A DNA stretch of 14,270 bases from Clostridiales bacterium UBA6386 (GTDB lineage: Bacteria > Bacillota > Clostridia > Oscillospirales > Oscillospiraceae): positions 1 through 14,270 of the forward strand of contig DJQM01000038.1 in NCBI GenBank assembly GCA_002437585.1, written 5' to 3'. Numbering within the stretch: position 1 is the first letter of the stretch; every line of letters begins with the position of its first letter. Positions 12,328-14,270 of this stretch are shown one piece after another. The position numbers were made by a program, and so were the translations under genes. Below the pieces are notes generated by a model, which had not been told where the DNA came from, did not search any database, and saw nothing but the letters and a program-made list of their open reading frames with translations.

Positions 12328-14010
12328 TTACGCCAGGATGGGTTCGATGGCAGCGGCAAGCTTTTCCTTCTGCGCCTCGGCCTCGGCAAGGGTCTTGCCC
12401 AAAGTGGTGAAGTAGGTCTTGATTTTCGGCTCCGTGCCGGAGGGTCGGACGATGACCGAAGCACCGCCCTCCAGGGCGTAGTCCAGCACGTTGGCAGCGG
12501 GCAGGCCGGTTTCGGCGGTATTCTGGTAGTCCGTGACCTTCACGACCTTGTAGCCGCCGATCTCGGCGGGGGGATTACTCCGCAGGCCGGACATGATGCC
12601 CGCCATCTTGTCCATACCGCTGAGGCCAGGGAACTCAAAGGAGTCTACTTTATTCAGGTACCGGCCGTACTGGGCGTAAATTTCCTCCAGCCGCTGCTTG
12701 ATGGAAGAGCCGATGGAACGGTAGTAAGCTGCCATTTCGCAGATGAGCATGGAGCCGATGATGGCATCCTTGTCCCGGACGTAGGAGCCGGCCAGATAGC
12801 CGTAGGATTCCTCGAAGCCCAGAATGAACCGGTCAACCTCCCCGGCTGCCTCCAGCTTTGCGATCTGATCGCCGATCCACTTGAAGCCCGTAAGGACATT
12901 GCGCATTTCCACGCCGTAGTGGGCGGCCACCTTGTCCGCCAAGGGGGTAGAAACCAGGGACTTGACGGCCACGGGATGCTTGGGCATGGTGCCCTTCTCG
13001 ATTCTGCCCTGGCAGATGTAGTCCAGCAGCAGCACGCCCACCTCGTTACCAGAAACCAGCTCATAGGTGCCGTCCGGGCAGCGGACGGCAATGCCCACCC
13101 GGTCAGCGTCCGGATCGGTGGCCAGCATCAGGTCGGCACCGGATTTTTCGGCCAGCTCCAGCCCCAAACGCAGAGCCTCGAAAATCTCCGGGTTGGGATA
13201 GGGGCAGGTGGGGAAATTGCCGTCGGGGTACTCCTGCTCAGGGACGATGGTGATATCGGTAATGCCGATGTCGTGGAGCACCCGGGTCACGGGCACCAGA
13301 CCGGAGCCGTTCAGGGGAGAATAGACCAGCTTCAGCCCGGCTGTCCTGCACAGACCCGGCCGGACGGCGCAGGCCTCAATGGCCTGGTACAGGGCTTCCT
13401 TGCAGTCCTCGCCCACATAGGAGATCAGGCCCTTGGCCTTTCCTTCCTCGAAGGGCATCCAGGCGGCACCGGTGAGAATGTCGGTCTTCTGAATTTCCGC
13501 GTAAACAACGGCGGCGGCGGCATCCGTCATCTGGCAGCCGTCGGGGCCATAGGCCTTGTAGCCGTTATACTTGGCGGGATTGTGGGAGGCGGTAATCATA
13601 ATGCCGGCGTTGGCATGGTAGTAGCGGGTGGCGAAGGACAGGGCGGGTACAGGCATCAGCGCGTCATAAATGCGCACCTGAATGCCGTTGGCGGCCAGAA
13701 CGCAGGCGGCCTCCTTGGCGAACACGTCGGAATTGATCCGGCTGTCATAGGAGATGGCAACCAGCTGGCTTCCTCCCTGGGTCTTCACCCAGTTGGCAAG
13801 ACCCTGGGTGGCCTGACGCACCACATAAATATTCATCCGGTTGGAGCCTGCGCCCAGGATGCCCCGAAGACCTGCGGTACCGAATTTCAGAGCCACGGCG
13901 AACCGCTCCTTGATCTGATCCTCCTGACCCGCAATCTCCTTCAGCTCCTTCGTCAGAGCGGGATCCTCCAGGGAAGCGGAGCACCAACGCTGATAATCCT
14001 CCATGTACAT
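12328..14010 (-). CDS. phosphoglucomutase/phosphomannomutase (alpha-D-phosphohexomutase)
   Basis: The 560-residue cytosolic enzyme interconverts hexose 1- and 6-phosphates (glucose, perhaps mannose), feeding glycogen, cell-wall and nucleotide-sugar synthesis. Visible motifs, in order: FGTAGLRG (43-50), the phosphoserine loop TASHNPAKYNGYK (S142), the magnesium-binding DPDADR (299-304), the sugar-binding GFEES (398-402) and the phosphate-binding RPSGTEPKIKTY (522-533). Length and the N-terminal extension before FGTAGLRG match the long PgcA-type clostridial enzymes rather than GlmM (about 450). ATG at 14010 has AAGGTGA six bases upstream; an in-frame ATG two codons later is less well spaced. 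It is a single-gene unit with its own promoter and terminator. Confidence 0.95.
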   Translation of the reverse strand: MYMEDYQRWCSASLEDPALTKELKEIAGQEDQIKERFAVALKFGTAGLRGILGAGSNRMNIYVVRQATQGLANWVKTQGGSQLVAISYDSRINSDVFAKEAACVLAANGIQVRIYDALMPVPALSFATRYYHANAGIMITASHNPAKYNGYKAYGPDGCQMTDAAAAVVYAEIQKTDILTGAAWMPFEEGKAKGLISYVGEDCKEALYQAIEACAVRPGLCRTAGLKLVYSPLNGSGLVPVTRVLHDIGITDITIVPEQEYPDGNFPTCPYPNPEIFEALRLGLELAEKSGADLMLATDPDADRVGIAVRCPDGTYELVSGNEVGVLLLDYICQGRIEKGTMPKHPVAVKSLVSTPLADKVAAHYGVEMRNVLTGFKWIGDQIAKLEAAGEVDRFILGFEESYGYLAGSYVRDKDAIIGSMLICEMAAYYRSIGSSIKQRLEEIYAQYGRYLNKVDSFEFPGLSGMDKMAGIMSGLRSNPPAEIGGYKVVKVTDYQNTAETGLPAANVLDYALEGGASVIVRPSGTEPKIKTYFTTLGKTLAEAEAQKEKLAAAIEPILA

Positions 14011-14038
14011 TGCAAATCACCTTTTCCTTATTGTATTC

Positions 14039-14052
14039 TATGCGTTTGCATA
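14039..14052. other. short inverted repeat in the mutase leader
   Basis: TATGC-GTTT-GCATA is a perfect 5-bp palindrome between the promoter and the start codon of the mutase gene. It could be a weak leader hairpin or a small operator; it is too short to interpret. Confidence 0.3.
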
Positions 14053-14067
14053 ACCTCAGCTGATATC

Positions 14068-14096
14068 ATAATATACGATTTGCCGGGGCTTGTCAA
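14068..14096 (-). promoter_or_regulatory. promoter of the phosphoglucomutase gene
   Basis: On the minus strand a perfect TTGACA (14096-14091) and TATTAT (14073-14068) have a 17-base spacer. Transcription would start near 14061, about 50 bases before the start codon. Confidence 0.88.
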
Positions 14097-14145
14097 TATT
14101 GGGCACAGGCGTTATCCGAAGGTTTCGGGTTCTTGCGTAATTCCT

Positions 14146-14174
14146 GCGGGGGGGCGATGCCCACATCGTCCCGC
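14146..14174. repeat. hairpin repeat 1 in the right-hand intergenic region
   Basis: GGGCGATG pairs with CATCGTCC around a short CCCA loop, giving about nine pairs with one G-T. It lies upstream of the mutase promoter and about 30 bases from a second hairpin built on the same GATG/CATC core, which suggests a repeat family. Confidence 0.5.
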
Positions 14175-14198
14175 AGTATGCACCACAGTTTACAGGAC

Positions 14199-14221
14199 GG
14201 GTCGATGAAGGGCATCGACCC
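14199..14221. repeat. hairpin repeat 2 in the right-hand intergenic region
   Basis: GGGTCGATG (14199-14207) and CATCGACCC (14213-14221) form a perfect 9-bp stem with loop AAGGG. It is not followed by a T run on either strand, so it is more likely an intergenic palindromic repeat than a terminator. Confidence 0.6.
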
Positions 14222-14242
14222 CTACAGGTTCTATTAGGGTTT

Positions 14243-14270
14243 TCGGAATATCCGGGGGATTGCCACACCA
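14243..14270 (+). repeat. palindromic intergenic repeat, copy D (cut by the window end)
   Basis: TCGGAA, three bases, then CCGGGGGATTGCCACACCA matches the left part of copy C (12258-12285) except for the three-base spacer and one A/G change. The rest of the unit lies beyond the window. Confidence 0.8.

Noticed and set aside
12310..14208. 632-codon open frame antisense to the phosphoglucomutase gene
   Set aside because: The opposite strand has a complete, motif-perfect mutase with promoter and ribosome-binding site. The antisense frame is open because of GC-rich codon bias and its product has no recognisable domain.
14056..14268. 70-codon minus-strand frame in the right intergenic region
   Set aside because: It consists of hairpin repeats and the mutase promoter, and no ribosome-binding site supports it.

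Overview
This 14.3-kb window looks like chromosomal DNA of a GC-rich, spore-forming, low-branching Firmicute, most likely a gut clostridium of the Oscillospiraceae/Ruminococcaceae type. The basis is inference: strong AGGAGG ribosome-binding sites, near-consensus sigma-A promoters, the spore-maturation pair spmA-spmB, the pepP-like/efp neighbourhood known from Firmicutes, a clostridial CD1247-type zinc-ribbon protein, and short palindromic intergenic repeats of a kind common in such genomes. I see no phage, transposase, CRISPR array or plasmid function.

Layout. Positions 1-82 carry the 5' half of a tRNA gene (minus strand, cut just before the anticodon) and its promoter. Positions 115-3325 are a minus-strand operon of three genes joined by 4-base ATGA overlaps: a PsuK-like PfkB sugar kinase, a pyridoxal/pyridoxamine kinase and a membrane-anchored polysaccharide deacetylase, ending in a strong terminator. 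A divergent control region (3326-3529) holds two promoters and an unusually rich set of inverted repeats. To its right is a plus-strand pair: a MATE transporter and a MarR regulator, closed by a terminator. Next come spmA-spmB (plus), which converge with an 8-base overlap on a minus-strand signal peptidase I gene.

Positions 7111-9846 hold a minus-strand run, in transcription order: YqeG-type HAD phosphatase, Xaa-Pro peptidase, elongation factor P (with its own promoter) and the CD1247-type acidic zinc-ribbon protein, followed by a hairpin and then lepB. A plus-strand gene of unknown function (9910-10623) diverges from yqeG and overlaps the end of folA by 21 bases. The folA-thyA pair (minus; thyA first) is the dTMP-synthesis module: ThyA turns methylene-tetrahydrofolate into dihydrofolate and FolA regenerates tetrahydrofolate. 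A 387-base spacer contains the thyA promoter, three copies of a palindromic repeat and the terminator of the next gene, a phosphoglucomutase/phosphomannomutase (12328-14010, minus) with its own promoter. The last 170 bases hold two hairpin repeats and the start of a fourth repeat copy.

Most of the window is housekeeping. The most interesting parts are the divergent operator-like region at 3355-3494, the palindromic repeat family, the unrecognised protein at 9910-10623, and the efp-linked zinc-ribbon protein. I found no convincing new multi-gene system.
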